A stretch of DNA of 64,000 nucleotides from positions 121,282-185,281 of the forward strand of contig NMRA01000275.1 of assembly GCA_002633005.1 (NCBI GenBank). The letters run 5' to 3'. Within the stretch, counting starts at the first letter, position 1; each line of letters begins with the position of its first letter. The notes under the pieces are model-generated. The model was not told where the DNA came from. It did not search any database and saw only the letters and a list, made by a program, of their open reading frames with translations. The position numbers were made by a program, and so were the translations under genes. This DNA is from Phoronis australis. Lineage: Eukaryota; Phoronida; Phoronidae. Shown piece after piece: positions 62,001 through 63,999 of the stretch.

Positions 62001-62354
62001 AAATGGAACATGCTAAGTTAGCATCAGTGAAGCCCTTGTTACAGCAATGTTTGGATTACATTCTGCAAGCATCATACGTAATCCAAGAACGCTCACTTCT
62101 TGTATCAAAGAACCAAAACAACCTCTTGAAGTCTTAGATATTATTAATGTTTGTTTCTAAAATGTTCACAAGTAAATTCTTGTTCATATTGAAAATATGC
62201 GTATTGTTTTGTTTCATCACAGGGTCTCAAACGACAAGACATGTTTGTAGCAACCCAATGTCCGCTTAAACACACGGTTGACCAGTTCTGGCAGATGGTG
62301 TACGTATGCGGCTCAACAACGATTGTGTCTCTCAATAACTGGGATGAGGACCCG
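9877..62354 (+). CDS. Tie-like receptor-type tyrosine phosphatase gene (25 exons, both ends missing)
   Basis: This is the gene-level entry; the exons are listed separately. Joined, the exons encode about 1356 codons with no stop: Ig, Ig, three EGF-like modules, Thr/Ser-rich linker, four FN3 domains, a transmembrane helix, basic stop-transfer, PTP D1 and the start of PTP D2. Family knowledge: receptor PTPs sit in the plasma membrane and remove phosphate from tyrosines on cytoplasmic partners, with D1 normally catalytic and D2 regulatory. The EGF modules resemble those of Tie receptor kinases (motifs [11 protein letters not shown] and [13 protein letters not shown]). Introns between extracellular modules are phase 1, except those splitting FN3-3 (phase 0) and FN3-4 (phase 2). 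No exon with start Met and signal peptide was recognised upstream, and D2 stops before its WPD and active-site loops. D1 carries substitutions expected to impair catalysis. Exon limits were read by eye from splice consensus, phase and homology; no transcript was available. Confidence 0.88.
10375..11659. mobile_element. GGCGGAT-ended inverted-repeat element
   Basis: The left end CATAGGCGGATTCAGGGGGG and the right end, reversed, CAGTGGCGGATCTAGGATAT are inverted copies. G/C-run ends of this type (GGCGGATCCAGGGGG) are common in marine invertebrate DNA repeats. Inside lies a tRNA-like segment at 11366-11440 and a 124-residue minus-strand frame (10522-10896) without recognisable homology. It occupies most of the first intron (10180-11825). 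Confidence 0.55.
11366..11440 (+). repeat. tRNA-like SINE head
   Basis: GGTGTAGTGGTACAGC resembles a pol III A box, and AAGTTCGAATC about 30 bp later a B box. The flanks do not pair into an acceptor stem, so this is a tRNA-derived SINE or degenerate tRNA rather than a tRNA gene. Confidence 0.4.
11826..12089 (+). CDS. Exon: Ig-like domain 2, without the Cys pair
   Basis: The exon encodes 88 residues between a TTCTTGTAG acceptor and a strong GTAAGT donor, phase 1 at both ends. The strand pattern is Ig-like (DDTVMLTM, then YAWKHNG for strand C, then [10 protein letters not shown]), but both positions that usually hold the disulfide cysteines are non-Cys. It ends LIIRG, and the split Gly codon continues into [11 protein letters not shown] of the next exon 16 kb downstream. 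That Ig-to-EGF transition is typical of Tie-like proteins. Confidence 0.75.
14027..14098 (+). repeat. tRNA-like sequence
   Basis: TTTAGCTCGCTAGGTCAACG resembles an A box with D-loop, and GTGGTTCGAATCCGCGC a B box with T-stem pairing. The anticodon arm and acceptor stem are not convincing, so I call it tRNA-derived (SINE or pseudo-tRNA). Confidence 0.4.
15030..15680 (+). pseudogene. LINE reverse-transcriptase fragment (Jockey/CR1-like)
   Basis: Across one frameshift the + strand reads [20 protein letters not shown], then [18 protein letters not shown], and [20 protein letters not shown], the fingers/palm segment ahead of the catalytic YADD box. The YADD segment is deleted; later pieces [10 protein letters not shown] and [10 protein letters not shown] resemble the thumb and C-terminus of the same enzymes. 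Dead copy. Confidence 0.72.
15780..16330 (+). repeat. Degenerate array built on GGATTTC-ATGAAATTTG
   Basis: Loose units of about 100-130 bp contain GGATTTCGATGAAATTTGAC, TTTCAATGAAATTCG, TTTCAATGAAACTGG and similar, each with a CCTAGTGACC/CCGGCACCAGTCGA-like spacer. Related units occur at 47340-48420 and 50250-50960. Confidence 0.5.
16730..17760 (-). pseudogene. Penelope-like element relic (RT end and GIY-YIG end)
   Basis: The minus strand at 17728-17543 reads [20 protein letters not shown], then [30 protein letters not shown], matching the C-terminal part of the Penelope-like RT (LPFLD-V...TSVYRKPT...YLH-DS). Further on, at 16980-16732, [20 protein letters not shown], then RLRILKSAY resembles the C-terminus of its GIY-YIG nuclease (R-x-x-L-x-x-N-x-x-I, D-x-RL-ILEA). 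Stops separate the pieces and D in LPFLD is replaced by V. It is a different lineage from the GIY-YIG remnant at 1588. Confidence 0.6.
18050..18125 (+). repeat. tRNA-derived SINE head, copy 1
   Basis: ACTAGAGCGTCTGCGCGG, then AAGTGCCGGGTTCGAGAC. The core AGAGCGTCTGCGCGGT is shared with 18240, about 190 bp downstream, and the GGTTCGAG looks like a B box. Confidence 0.55.
18238..18312 (+). repeat. tRNA-derived SINE head, copy 2
   Basis: CCCGATAGCTCCGTAGAGTA, then GAGCGTCTGCGCGGTTTGCA, then CCGGATTCGACCCC: A-box and B-box-like segments at SINE spacing. It abuts, and partly enters, the left arm of the palindrome at 18296. Confidence 0.55.
18296..18716. repeat. 420-bp imperfect palindrome (fold-back)
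   Basis: The centre is a perfect 18-bp palindrome, AACTCGAAATTTCGAGTT at 18498-18515. The arms stay complementary to the ends with mismatches: GGTCCGGTCTCTAATCTT at 18303 pairs with the reverse of 18692-18709 (GGGCCCGGTCTCCAATCTT), and TTTTGGCAATTTCTCTGCTC pairs with TTTGGCATTTTCTACTCTAC read from the other strand. The tRNA-like head is present only beside the left arm. It may be two SINE-like tails head to head or a fold-back element. Confidence 0.78.
19060..19830 (-). pseudogene. LINE C-terminal (zinc-knuckle) fragment, L1/Tx1-like
   Basis: The minus strand reads [20 protein letters not shown], then [20 protein letters not shown], then [16 protein letters not shown], stop, [12 protein letters not shown]. 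This is the C-terminal zf-RVT segment of L1-type ORF2 proteins ([18 protein letters not shown]-x-x-C...H...C). Stops and frame changes make it non-coding. It could be the tail of the same family as 26250-28080. Confidence 0.7.
21000..22080 (+). pseudogene. Decayed transposon-associated zinc-finger-like protein
   Basis: Frames across at least three shifts give [11 protein letters not shown], then [20 protein letters not shown], then [25 protein letters not shown], then [38 protein letters not shown], and [20 protein letters not shown]. From memory, an uncharacterised protein family repeated in marine invertebrate genomes has this order: a GKD-x-CDR-x-I-AP segment, GVKG, a C-x4-C...H finger, and a QI-x-(S/G)FF-R end. 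I cannot name the family or its function. This copy is broken by frameshifts and a TAG at 21763. Confidence 0.5.
22590..23020 (+). repeat. Degenerate G-rich repeat
   Basis: Irregular recurrence of GTGGC(T/C)GAG, AGTGGCCAGG and GGGCAAAATGT at roughly 30-40 bp spacing suggests an old minisatellite. Period and copy number cannot be fixed by eye. Confidence 0.35.
24510..26157 (-). mobile_element. TTAA-flanked THAP transposon of Kolobok type (non-autonomous)
   Basis: TTAA is duplicated at 24506-24509 and 26158-26161. The termini are exact 11-bp inverted repeats, AGGAGAATGCC at 24510-24520 and its complement at 26147-26157. At 1648 bp it holds a THAP-domain frame on the minus strand but no recognisable transposase core. 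The remaining interior (24530-25600) shows nothing I can name. It lies next to the C-terminal end of a minus-strand LINE. Confidence 0.78.
25698..25997 (-). pseudogene. THAP-domain frame inside the TTAA element
   Basis: Minus strand: [20 protein letters not shown], then [20 protein letters not shown], then [19 protein letters not shown]. This matches the THAP C2CH finger (second Cys, F-x-x-P, W after the basic helix, CGRHF with Cys and His). The first Cys of the motif is replaced by Arg in this frame (a Cys exists one frame over), and the frame stops about 30 residues after the domain. DNA-binding function is therefore doubtful. Confidence 0.65.
26250..28080 (-). pseudogene. LINE ORF2 remnant, L1/Tx1-like, spanning the reverse transcriptase
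   Basis: Minus strand, N to [21 protein letters not shown] then YFSNLE (27960-27840); [29 protein letters not shown] (27519-27127); [15 protein letters not shown], then [26 protein letters not shown] (27032-26778); [20 protein letters not shown] then [18 protein letters not shown] (26640-26470); [12 protein letters not shown] (near 26290). This is the order of an L1-type RT and post-RT region. The catalytic YADD is YADE, and there are several stops and shifts. A 14-bp tandem repeat sits inside at 26748-26801. Confidence 0.82.
26748..26801 (+). repeat. 14-bp tandem repeat, four copies
   Basis: TCTAGATTGTTTTG is repeated about four times in direct order within the decayed LINE. Confidence 0.85.
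28161..28292 (+). CDS. Exon: EGF-like module 1 (Tie type)
   Basis: The exon encodes 44 residues between an ATCATCAAG acceptor and a GTATGT donor, phase 1 at both ends. Cysteines run in the laminin/Tie-type EGF order: [23 protein letters not shown], then [14 protein letters not shown]. The CPPGF-G-C core is a strong EGF signature. It matches the first of the three EGF modules that follow the Ig domains in Tie receptors. Confidence 0.88.
28293..30558 (+). other. Intron, EGF1 to EGF2
   Basis: No repeat or gene recognised; short chance frames only. Pyrimidine tract and TTTCAG precede EGF2. Confidence 0.5.
30559..30714 (+). CDS. Exon: EGF-like module 2 (Tie type)
   Basis: The exon encodes 52 residues after a CCTTTCAG acceptor and before a GTACGT donor, phase 1 at both ends. 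It opens [15 protein letters not shown] and closes with [20 protein letters not shown]. The DPYGCSC-(A)-G-(W/F)-KGL-C string is a hallmark of the second EGF module of Tie1/Tie2, and is the best single indicator of the Tie-like ectodomain. Confidence 0.88.
31431..31871 (+). pseudogene. THAP-domain frame, best preserved copy
   Basis: A 146-residue open frame: [40 protein letters not shown], then [28 protein letters not shown]. It shows the THAP start CC-VP, the FHRFP segment, a Trp, and CGKHF. The usual second Cys of the first pair is not evident (VPEF). The downstream Pro/Ser region ends by frame change at residue 146 with no transposase. It shares its layout with 3856-5897. Confidence 0.65.
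31938..32230 (+). pseudogene. Second, decayed THAP copy in tandem
   Basis: [20 protein letters not shown], stop, then [20 protein letters not shown], then [15 protein letters not shown] across shifts. Base-level similarity to 31431-31690 runs through WLVR, AALPV, and YAE-MK-P. It may be an internal duplication or a second insertion of the same family. Confidence 0.55.
32271..33812 (+). other. Rest of the EGF2-EGF3 intron, with a possible LINE 3' tail
   Basis: 33120-33240 has TTTATTGCTGAGAAAGGACC and an AATAAAGTTTATTATTCGTT tail with short TTATTG repeats, as in 3' ends of CR1/L2-like LINEs. No coding part was seen. Nothing recognised in 32280-32900. Confidence 0.35.
33813..33971 (+). CDS. Exon: EGF-like module 3
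   Basis: The exon encodes 53 residues between a TCTTTTCAG acceptor and a GTAAGT donor, phase 1 at both ends. Cys pattern: [18 protein letters not shown], then [15 protein letters not shown] and GWLGQTCQ. It ends with an acidic tail (LESDIEDG). A 774-bp fold-back element begins 150 bp downstream, within the following intron. Confidence 0.87.
34121..34894 (+). mobile_element. 774-bp fold-back element, copy 1
   Basis: Inverted ends: GGATTGTTTTGAAAAACCCT at the left and, reversed, GGATTGTTCTAAAACTCCCT at the right, followed on both arms by strings of CTCGACCCACGACC. The interior is about 400 bp. A second copy in opposite orientation lies at 39030-39799. The 9 bp outside each end agree at 6 of 9 positions, a weak hint of a 9-bp target duplication. 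No protein-coding content. Confidence 0.72.
34895..36042 (+). other. Intron remainder before the linker exon
   Basis: Nothing recognised beyond the fold-back element that ends at 34894. Confidence 0.45.
36043..36225 (+). CDS. Exon: Thr/Ser-rich mucin-like linker
   Basis: The phase-1 frame is open for 61 residues, very rich in Thr and Ser ([14 protein letters not shown]; then [18 protein letters not shown]). Low-complexity Thr/Ser segments of this kind are usually O-glycosylated spacers. The acceptor was chosen at 36042 because the alternative AG at 36062 gives a stop in the required phase. The donor GTACTG is weak. There is no domain homology to confirm it; support is from phase, openness and position between EGF3 and FN3-1. 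Confidence 0.62.
36226..37923 (+). other. Intron, first part after the linker exon
   Basis: AT-rich, with only chance frames; no repeat or homology recognised. Confidence 0.45.
37924..38002 (+). repeat. (TG)n-(CG)n microsatellite, 79 bp
   Basis: Uninterrupted alternating purine-pyrimidine: about 35 TG units followed by four CG units. Such tracts can adopt Z-DNA and are length-polymorphic. The Val-Cys repeat frames over it are artefacts. Confidence 0.97.
39030..39799 (-). mobile_element. 770-bp fold-back element, copy 2
   Basis: Ends GGATTGTTCTAAAAAACCCA and, reversed, GGACTGTTCTAAAACCCCCT. The interior (GTAATCGTCTCGTCTGCT; CCGTGACAACG) is the reverse complement of copy 1 at 34121-34894. The outer 9 bp (GTTTAATAT and GTTTAGTTT) agree at 7 of 9 positions. 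Confidence 0.72.
39840..40330 (+). mobile_element. Possible solo LTR
   Basis: A promoter-like ACTATAAATACCC at 40054 followed about 80 bp later by AATAAAGTG and again by AATAAAGTG at 40295, as in LTR U3-R-U5 layouts. No clear TG...CA ends or target duplication were identified, and no internal region is attached. Confidence 0.28.
40951..41274 (+). CDS. Exon: fibronectin III domain 1
   Basis: The exon encodes 108 residues after an ATTCTTACAG acceptor and before GTGTGT, phase 1 at both ends. FN3 landmarks: [20 protein letters not shown] (strands A-B with the core Trp), [10 protein letters not shown] (strand C), and [15 protein letters not shown] (strand F Tyr and G). It holds an unusual Cys cluster, CYRKCKPC, in the C-C' region, which could form a local disulfide. 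Confidence 0.85.
41937..42236 (+). CDS. Exon: fibronectin III domain 2
   Basis: The exon encodes 100 residues, acceptor TATTTTCAG, phase 1 at both ends. Landmarks: [20 protein letters not shown], then [35 protein letters not shown] and [11 protein letters not shown], the classical FN3 end. The inferred donor GTTGGA is a poor consensus but is required by the phase-1 entry into the next exon. N-glycosylation sequons (NTS) are present. Confidence 0.85.
42567..42673 (+). CDS. Exon: fibronectin III domain 3, first half
   Basis: The exon encodes 36 residues after a TATTTTCAG acceptor, entering in phase 1 and leaving in phase 0 at GTACCT. It starts [17 protein letters not shown], then LLISWEKP and GLFGYE, the A-C strands of an FN3 fold. 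The intron interrupts right after GYE, a common split site within FN3 domains. Confidence 0.8.
42674..43256 (+). other. Intron within FN3 domain 3
   Basis: AT-rich; an open frame runs from the exon through 42910, but it is hydrophobic intron read-through without FN3 character. No repeat recognised. Confidence 0.5.
43257..43458 (+). CDS. Exon: fibronectin III domain 3, second half
   Basis: The exon encodes 67 residues after a TTTGTAG acceptor, phase 0 in and phase 1 out at GTAAAC. It continues GYE as IHVAVDSS and contains the F-G strands [20 protein letters not shown] and [13 protein letters not shown]. It completes the FN3 fold opened at 42567. Confidence 0.82.
43459..44963 (+). other. Intron before FN3 domain 4, with a short duplication
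   Basis: At 44325-44450 CACAGTCCCTCGTGACGCAA, then CACGCGTA recurs about 68 bp later as CACAGCCCCTTGTGACGCAA, then CACGTGTA. Otherwise nothing recognised. Confidence 0.5.
44964..45060 (+). CDS. Exon: fibronectin III domain 4, first half
   Basis: The exon encodes 32 residues after a CCGTTACAG acceptor, entering in phase 1 and leaving in phase 2. It reads [20 protein letters not shown], then VDGDAGPI, whose last split codon completes an Asn with the next exon to give GPINGYYIVV, the usual receptor-PTP FN3 string. The donor was set at GTACAG because this phase-2 join restores the motif; reading further runs into a TAG. Confidence 0.78.
45061..46029 (+). other. Intron within FN3 domain 4
   Basis: No feature recognised. 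The chance minus-strand frame at 45581-45931 has no homology. Confidence 0.45.
46030..46321 (+). CDS. Exon: FN3 domain 4, second half, and membrane-proximal segment
   Basis: The exon encodes 97 residues between a TTATTTTAG acceptor and a GTGAGT donor, phase 2 in and phase 0 out. It begins [15 protein letters not shown] and continues into the membrane-proximal region typical of receptor PTPs: [37 protein letters not shown]. The frame is also open upstream of the acceptor, but that stretch does not fit the homology and was excluded. Confidence 0.85.
46536..46610. mobile_element. Single GGCGGAT-type element end
   Basis: GGCAGGCGGATTTAGGGGGG, then a GGGCCCGCC run of C, nearly the same as the left end at 10375. 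No opposite end was found, so a truncated copy. Confidence 0.45.
46725..46891 (+). CDS. Exon: extracellular stalk and transmembrane helix
   Basis: The exon encodes 55 residues after a TTGTCTCAG acceptor, phase 0 in, phase 2 out at GTACTG. After [12 protein letters not shown] and a Ser/Thr-rich stalk comes a hydrophobic span of about 25 residues ([12 protein letters not shown], then [13 protein letters not shown]). This is the single membrane crossing; the next exon supplies the basic stop-transfer side. Confidence 0.87.
47164..47258 (+). CDS. Exon: juxtamembrane segment
   Basis: The exon encodes about 31 residues between a CTATTGTAG acceptor and a strong GTAAGT donor, phase 2 in and phase 1 out. 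It starts RRKRQGRH, the positively charged cytoplasmic flank of the helix, and ends AIASSPSVH. There is no wedge-domain signature beyond this. Confidence 0.75.
47340..48420 (+). repeat. Degenerate array built on CCCCTAGTG ... TTTTCATGAAATTTG
   Basis: Roughly 110-170-bp units contain a GACTACC(A/G)CTGTGCCCTC, TAGTGACAA, TTTATTTTTGCGTTTAC, then GACAGATTTTCATGAAATTT and GGAGACAACAC-like blocks. The order recurs four or five times with strong divergence. Same family as 15780-16330 and 50250-50960. Confidence 0.55.
48443..48690 (+). repeat. 48-bp minisatellite, five copies
   Basis: GGTTGAGCAGGGTTATCAAC at 48478 recurs every 48 bp (for example AAGCAGG at 48529 and AAGCAGT at 48577). As 48 is a multiple of three, the minus strand is open as a 16-residue repeat (TLLNHD-x-x-IEG), without support for expression. 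Confidence 0.85.
48691..48857. mobile_element. Short GGCGGAT-type inverted-repeat element
   Basis: The left end CAGCATGGGCGAATCCAGGA and the right end, reversed, CAGAGGCGGATTAAGAGGGG bracket about 165 bp with G-runs, MITE-sized. It begins where the 48-bp minisatellite ends. Confidence 0.6.
49330..49466 (+). CDS. Exon: start of cytoplasmic region, N-terminal helices of PTP D1
   Basis: The exon encodes 45 residues after a TTTTTCAG acceptor, phase 1 in and phase 0 out at GTAAGT. It includes [18 protein letters not shown] and FVEEFQ, matching the pre-domain helix of receptor PTPs (consensus I-x-V-x-x-L-x-x-Y, then F-x-x-E-F/Y). It lies 2.07 kb downstream of the juxtamembrane exon. Confidence 0.82.
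49695..49782 (+). CDS. Exon: PTP D1, altered phosphotyrosine-loop region
   Basis: The exon encodes 29 codons after a TCAACTCAG acceptor, phase 0 in and phase 1 out at [18 protein letters not shown], then [12 protein letters not shown]. In active PTPs this segment carries KNRY, whose Tyr packs against phosphotyrosine; here it reads KNSC, so Arg and Tyr are both replaced. The splice sites and phase are sound, so the change appears genuine in this assembly. Confidence 0.82.
49783..51479 (+). other. Intron in PTP D1 with degenerate repeats
   Basis: 50250-50960 carries GTGACTACTGAGGCGCCTT, GACTACCGCTGTCCCCCTAG, GGCGGATTTTTATGAAAATC and similar blocks of the repeat family seen at 47340-48420. The remainder shows nothing. 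Confidence 0.5.
51480..51593 (+). CDS. Exon: PTP D1, RVVL and DYINASY-like strand
   Basis: The exon encodes 38 codons after a TTGTTTCAG acceptor, phase 1 at both ends, donor GTAAAT. The motifs are DQSRVVL (consensus DHSRVxL), [10 protein letters not shown] (consensus YINASYIDGY) and KAYIATQG. These mark the conserved core beta-strands of PTP domains. Confidence 0.87.
51594..52813 (+). other. Intron in PTP D1
   Basis: No feature recognised; AT-rich with short chance frames. Confidence 0.5.
52814..52908 (+). CDS. Exon: PTP D1, TQGP and FWRMVW helix
   Basis: The exon encodes 32 codons after an ACTCGACAG acceptor, phase 1 in and phase 0 out at GTATCT. It completes [18 protein letters not shown] and continues with the core strand SIVMLTEP, almost the PTP consensus. 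Confidence 0.9.
52909..53597 (+). other. Intron in PTP D1
   Basis: Nothing recognised apart from a T-run near 53265. Confidence 0.5.
53598..53714 (+). CDS. Exon: PTP D1, C-x-x-YWP strand region
   Basis: The exon encodes exactly 39 codons, phase 0 at both ends, between GTGTCCCAG and GTGAGC. It opens [19 protein letters not shown], the conserved (K/R)C-x-x-YWP motif, and ends RSFDVSK. The following intron carries a nine-copy 31-bp minisatellite. Confidence 0.89.
53777..54055 (+). repeat. 31-bp minisatellite, nine copies
   Basis: TGAGCCTGTATTGATATAGG, then (C/T/A)CACTGTCATA, repeated nine times over 279 bp with few substitutions, between the YWP and WTD exons of D1. Confidence 0.95.
54334..54482 (+). 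CDS. Exon: PTP D1, WPD-loop (here WTD) and start of the signature motif
   Basis: The exon encodes 49 codons plus two bases after a CTTATAG acceptor, phase 0 in, phase 2 out at [26 protein letters not shown] replaces the consensus F-x-x-WPDHGVPEYAT: the general-acid Asp is kept, while Pro, His and Gly are changed. It ends GPIVVHC plus two bases, so the catalytic Cys is present and the signature loop continues in the next exon. Confidence 0.9.
55297..55432 (+). CDS. Exon, copy A: PTP D1 signature loop with Arg-to-Lys
   Basis: The exon encodes 45 codons after a TTTTTGTAG acceptor, phase 2 in, phase 0 out. Joined to the previous exon it gives [10 protein letters not shown] in place of the PTP signature HC-x5-R-(S/T)-G: Cys kept, invariant Arg replaced by Lys (codon AAA). 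It ends GMVQTQ, before a poor GTTCGT donor. A near-identical copy B lies at 57686. Copies A and B cannot be spliced to each other in frame (A ends phase 0, B needs phase 2), so they could only be used as alternatives. Confidence 0.85.
55872..55970 (+). pseudogene. Exon, copy A: PTP D1 C-terminal helix, truncated at an N
   Basis: 33 codons ([16 protein letters not shown], then [12 protein letters not shown]) match the PTP Q-loop and C-terminal helix (consensus QY-x-FIHDA). The match to copy B stops exactly at the single N at 55971; what follows is unrelated and has no continuation of the exon. Either this is a partial duplicate that cannot supply a full exon, or the assembly is broken at that N. 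Confidence 0.7.
55971..57318 (+). other. Unique sequence between the duplicated blocks
   Basis: Starts with a single N, then sequence with no counterpart near copy B. 56228-56480 has a CCGTGGCACCCCCTGATGGC block like the CCCTAGTG repeat family. No exon found. Confidence 0.55.
57319..58358 (+). repeat. 1.04-kb direct duplication, copy B
   Basis: Partner of 54930-55970. Unlike copy A, the coding sequence continues past the end of similarity, to 58412. Confidence 0.92.
57686..57821 (+). CDS. Exon, copy B: PTP D1 signature loop with Arg-to-Lys
   Basis: Same length, phases, acceptor context and GTTCGT donor as copy A; the two coding stretches differ only at synonymous sites that I could find. 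It also encodes Lys at the catalytic Arg position. Copy B is followed by the complete version of the next exon, so it is the better candidate for the functional copy. Confidence 0.87.
58260..58412 (+). CDS. Exon, copy B: PTP D1 C-terminal helix, complete
   Basis: The exon encodes 51 codons after a ACATTTAG acceptor, phase 0 at both ends, donor GTATTG. It begins with the same [16 protein letters not shown] as copy A and then continues with [20 protein letters not shown] to the end of D1. The conserved Gln of the Q-loop (QTQAQY) is retained. Confidence 0.88.
58413..60717 (+). other. Intron, end of D1 to D1-D2 linker
   Basis: AT-rich, with no repeat or coding homology recognised. Confidence 0.5.
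60718..60814 (+). CDS. Exon: D1-D2 linker and start of PTP D2
   Basis: The exon encodes 32 codons after a TTCTTTTAG acceptor, phase 0 in and phase 1 out at GTAAGT. It reads [20 protein letters not shown], then [12 protein letters not shown], matching the linker of tandem receptor PTPs (F-x-x-C-x-x-G, then EN-x-x-KNRF-x-x-ILP). Here the KNRF motif that D1 has lost is intact. Confidence 0.88.
60815..61753 (+). other. Intron in PTP D2
   Basis: No feature recognised. Confidence 0.5.
61754..61824 (+). CDS. Exon: PTP D2, RVVL and DYINATY
   Basis: A short exon (71 bp) after a TTTGACAG acceptor, phase 1 in and phase 0 out at GTAAGT. It encodes [20 protein letters not shown] and TYVS, close to the canonical D/H-x-RVxL...DYINASY. 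Confidence 0.87.
61825..62222 (+). other. Intron in PTP D2
   Basis: No feature recognised; a TTTCATCACAG acceptor ends it. Confidence 0.55.
62223..62354 (+). CDS. Exon: PTP D2, TQCP and FWQMVY helix (last recognised exon)
   Basis: The exon encodes 44 codons after a TCATCACAG acceptor, phase 0 at both ends, donor GTAATA. Motifs are [20 protein letters not shown] and [13 protein letters not shown], homologous to the TQGP and FWRMVW segment of PTP domains, with Cys replacing Gly in TQGP. The remaining D2 exons (WPD loop, HC signature) were not found before the window ends. Confidence 0.87.
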
Positions 62355-62984
62355 GTAATATTTTGTACTATTGTTAACATTTTGTTTATTCTTCGTGACC
62401 AGCTAAATGAATGATGATTGATTTTTAGGAAGGCCTCGAGAGAAAGAAATAAAACTAATAGCAAATTAAAATTATAAATGAATTATACGTTGAAGTTATA
62501 AAAGGAATGAGATAAACGAATCTAACCGAACGGAAGTAAAGATAAAAATGAAACGCATAATCATAAATTAAGGCATTAATAGAGACAATAGTAAGCTGTT
62601 TGACAAAAGCACAGAGATTCATTCCATTGTGATACTTAATTTTGAACTAGATTATTCTTGTCGAGTTTTCTTAAAGTTGAATCAAGTTTATTGTAGAAAA
62701 TAGTTCCACGGTATGTAAATGATCGTTGTCCTGTTGACAAGCGAAATTCAGGAACAATCTGACAAGAATTGAAGCTGTTTCCGTTGAATCTCTGTGTACG
62801 TAATTTTCTGAAGTGAATTTCGGAGCTATGTTGATTTGGTTGCGGAGAACCTTGCACAATGACTGTGAAATGGCTTACAGTTTCATTCATCGACCGTAGT
62901 CCAGCCTAGTAATGCCAGAATGCAAGTGACATTGGTGTCTGACACTCCAACGGGTTATACTTATTCCCGATTCCCTTGCTGGCT

Positions 62985-63700
62985 AAAATAGTAGTGCTTT
63001 CGCTAGCAGTAAAAACGCAAAAAAGTAGCAAGGGTCACTTTTGCTTGCACTTTGCTGGAGGTTTGAGTTAACCTAAAACTTCTGACGTTTTCTCTAGCAC
63101 TGTTGTAGCCAGACTGCCTACTTCACACGTCCTCACGTGTAAAAGGCCTTTTGTTATATCGTCATACCAATCAATTTATTCCAGATAGTGAACGTGCTTC
63201 GTGAGGAAACTGTTGGCGAATACTACCCCTTCGTGGACAGCTCGTCTGTCAAGCTAAAATGCCCGTGTTTTCGCTAGCATTTTAGCCATTGAAACTCCTA
63301 GCGTTTTCGCCACTCATGTGAACCTAGCCTAGTGACAAAAGTGTCGCTGACATTCCGATCGCGCAAGCAAAATAATTGACCATTGCGACCGTTCACATTA
63401 AAGGCGTATTTGCCGCTAAATGAAGTGCAAGCATTTTACTGGGTGGCTAAAATGCTAGCGTTTTCTCTAGCACTTTTGCTTGTATTAAACCAGGAGTAAC
63501 AAGTGCCACTTTTTCTATTGCTTTTCTGGCGGTTGTATTTAACCCCAAAACTGCTGGATCTTTCGTAGCCAGATCGCTTAACTAAAGGTACACTTGCGCA
63601 GGGGTAAGAGGCCTTTTTCATAGTCGCACTAATGAGAGGGGTAGAACGGGAAAAATGACCCCATTCGCGTACAGCTCGTCTATCTGGCTAAAACGGTACG
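62985..63700. repeat. GCTAGCG repeat family, two tandem copies
   Basis: CTTTCGCTAGCAGTAAAAAC to ACAGCTCGTCTGTCAAGCTA (62990-63260) is repeated as GCGTTTTCTCTAGCACTTTT to ACAGCTCGTCTATCTGGCTA (63460-63693), including AAAAGGCCTTTTGTTATATC versus AGAGGCCTTTTTCATAGTC. Parts occur inverted at 7790-7930. Ends and class are unresolved. Confidence 0.6.
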
Positions 63701-63907
63701 GATCCCCTACCGTTTTCACCGGTGAACAGAACGGGTTTGAAATTTTCGCAGGACCATTAGGACTTTTGGTTGTACATAAAGGTGGTGTAAATGTACGTTT
63801 TACATACTCTCTTAATTATCAAAACATTTCAAGGTTTATTCGGATAGACATGCCAACCTTATGTCCAAATTTATAGATGATACACAAATACATATCCTTA
63901 TATCCGA

Positions 63908-63999
63908 ATGCACACACACACACGCGCGCGCGCGCGCGCGCGCGCACGCACGCACACACACACGCACACATATGCATATGCATATGTATATGTATATAT
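63908..63999. repeat. 92-bp alternating purine-pyrimidine tract
   Basis: (CA)n, (CG)n, (CACG)n, (CA)n, then ATGCAT and (TA)-rich repeats without a break in purine-pyrimidine alternation: a strong Z-DNA candidate at the window edge. Confidence 0.95.

Noticed and set aside
63183-63290. A possible next D2 exon (acceptor TTATTCCAG, frame IVNVLREETVGEYYPFVDSS)
   Set aside because: The stretch lies within the GCTAGCG repeat (its ACAGCTCGTCTGTC block recurs at 63670), has no PTP motif, and ends in a stop without a suitable donor.
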